NCBI GenBank assembly: GCA_001872985.1
Contig: MNYA01000380.1
Coordinates: 1 to 6,150, forward strand
Source of the DNA: a bacterium CG2_30_54_10
Lineage (GTDB): Bacteria; Muiribacteriota; Ozemobacteria; Ozemobacterales; Ozemobacteraceae
Length of the DNA stretch: 6,150 nucleotides
Direction of reading: 5' to 3'
This document shows positions 5,360 through 6,150 of this stretch, in pieces. A program made the position numbers and the translations under genes. Under the pieces are notes generated by a model. The model ran no database searches. It was not told the origin of the DNA and saw nothing but the letters and a program-made list of their open reading frames with translations. The number at the start of each line of letters is the position of its first letter. The stretch's first letter is position 1.

Positions 5360-6150
5360 CGATTCCTAACGGCCAGTTAACTGTCACGAAAGGCGTCTGC
5401 GACTCCTGCCTTCGTCTGGTTCAGACGCGAGTCGTAATTCGAGAGGATGGCGTCTGGTTCGAAAAGTTCTGCCCGGATCATGGCCGGATCGATGCCAAAG
5501 TGGCCGATGATACCGAGGCTTACGTGAATGCGTTCCATTTTCACCGGGTTGCCAGCAAGTCTCTCGGTTTCACGACGGATTGGAAGCGAGGCTGCCCGGA
5601 TGATTGCGGGTTCTGCCCTGAGCACGAGCAGCATGTCTGCATGCCCATCATCGAGATCACCGACCATTGTGACATGCATTGCCCGATCTGCATTGTACAA
5701 AATCGTGATTCATGGCACATGACCAGGGCGGAGCTTGAGCGCATTCTTGACCGCCTCATTGAAACTGAAGAGCACATCGACGTCGCCAACCTTTCGGGAG
5801 GCGAGCCCACGGAGCATCCTGATTTTCGCGGAATGGTCGAAGCCTGCCTCGCACGCCCGGAAATCCTTCGGGTGAGCGTTTCGACAAACGGACGACGCCT
5901 TGCTTCCGACCCCGATCTTCGTAGTTTTCTTGCGAAACGGAACGTAGTAATTAGTCTACAGTTCGACGGGGATGACCCCGATTACCTTCGATCTCTGCGT
6001 GGCGACCCTGGCACTGAACCCGGCCCAGATTCCGGCTCAGGCCCAGGCTCAGGCCCAGGCTCAGGCCCAGGCTCAGGCCCAGGCTCAGGCCCAGGCTCAG
6101 GCCCAGGCCCAGGCTCAGGCTCAGGCCCAGGCTCAGGCCCAGGCTCAGGC
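5356..6150 (+). CDS. Second radical SAM protein, MJ0619/Tes-like, interrupted by a Gly-Ser/Gly-Pro repeat (3' end outside window)
   Basis: Open from ATG 5356 for 265 codons to the window edge. The start overlaps the upstream stop (ATGA), and AAAAAGG lies eight bases before it, so it is translationally coupled to the first radical SAM gene. Sites seen: C15-x2-C18 with C39-x2-H42 (knuckle, with His in place of the last Cys), C80-P-D-D-C84-G-F-C87 with H90 and C95, the radical SAM motif C105-DMH-C109-PI-C112, SGGEP at 147-151, and the strand VSVSTNG at 173-179. It is clearly a paralogue of its neighbour, most similar in residues 78-158. Up to G216 (VVISLQFDG...LRG) it follows the family. There the next helix of the barrel (DIVSQKLQALENL in the neighbour) should start, but a degenerate then perfect GSGP repeat begins. 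Whether the barrel resumes afterwards cannot be seen. It may be functional with a long flexible loop, or inactivated. Confidence 0.85.
   Translation, partial: MTIPNGQLTVTKGVCDSCLRLVQTRVVIREDGVWFEKFCPDHGRIDAKVADDTEAYVNAFHFHRVASKSLGFTTDWKRGCPDDCGFCPEHEQHVCMPIIEITDHCDMHCPICIVQNRDSWHMTRAELERILDRLIETEEHIDVANLSGGEPTEHPDFRGMVEACLARPEILRVSVSTNGRRLASDPDLRSFLAKRNVVISLQFDGDDPDYLRSLRGDPGTEPGPDSGSGPGSGPGSGPGSGPGSGPGSGPGPGSGSGPGSGPGSG
6004..6150 (+). repeat. Hexanucleotide tandem repeat (GGCTCA/GGCCCA) in coding frame, reaching the window edge
   Basis: From 6034, nineteen complete hexamers, either GGCTCA (Gly-Ser) or GGCCCA (Gly-Pro), run to 6147 and the window ends in a further GGC. They alternate strictly as a 12-base unit except at 6100-6123, where the order is GP, GP, GS, GS. 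The five hexamers before this (6004-6033: GACCCT, GGCACT, GAACCC, GGCCCA, GATTCC) keep the same pattern in decayed form. A worn edge with a homogeneous core is typical of replication slippage or unequal crossover. Six-base steps never break the reading frame. Confidence 0.95.

Noticed and set aside
6004..6150. CRISPR array or minisatellite of non-coding type
   Set aside because: Units are 6-12 bases with no spacers, and the repeat stays in the reading frame of the radical SAM gene.

Overview
This is bacterial DNA, probably from a Gram-negative (two-membrane) organism. Three genes begin with Sec-type signal peptides and encode TPR- or Sel1-type proteins typical of a periplasm. Shine-Dalgarno sites, sigma70-like promoters and an intrinsic terminator are visible. 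Codon third positions are mostly G or C. The phylum cannot be fixed from the sequence alone. No rRNA, tRNA, transposase or CRISPR array was seen.

Layout. Minus strand, 1667 down past base 1: an exported protein with TPR-like units, a charged coiled coil and a C-terminal series of GGTDPY repeats. Its end lies outside the window. Bases 1668-1871 form a divergent control region with one candidate promoter per strand, two perfect inverted repeats and a perfect tandem 10-mer. Plus strand, 1872-3104: an exported TPR protein with a Pro/His/Gly linker and a second domain of four similar helical units. A strong intrinsic terminator follows at 3121-3152. Plus strand, 3169-3912: an exported Sel1-repeat protein. 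It is followed after 12 bases by a first radical SAM protein (3925-5340 as read) and then, through an ATGA overlap, by a second one (5356 to beyond the window).

The two radical SAM proteins are paralogues of the COG1964 / MJ0619 type, the family of archaeal tetraether lipid synthase (Tes) and its bacterial membrane-spanning-lipid relatives. Each has an N-terminal knuckle, a C-P-x-D-C-G-x-C block, the CxxxCxxC cluster motif and GGEP. With the exported proteins upstream, a role in building or remodelling the cell envelope is plausible but inferred.

Two oddities stand out. The first radical SAM gene carries a single-base frameshift near 5219-5246; its family-like C-terminus continues in the next frame and ends exactly at the ATGA junction. 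The second gene runs, in the middle of its radical SAM barrel, into a hexanucleotide repeat encoding Gly-Ser/Gly-Pro that fills the sequence to the window edge. Both window edges therefore lie in coding repeats, so the window may be an entire contig broken at repeats.
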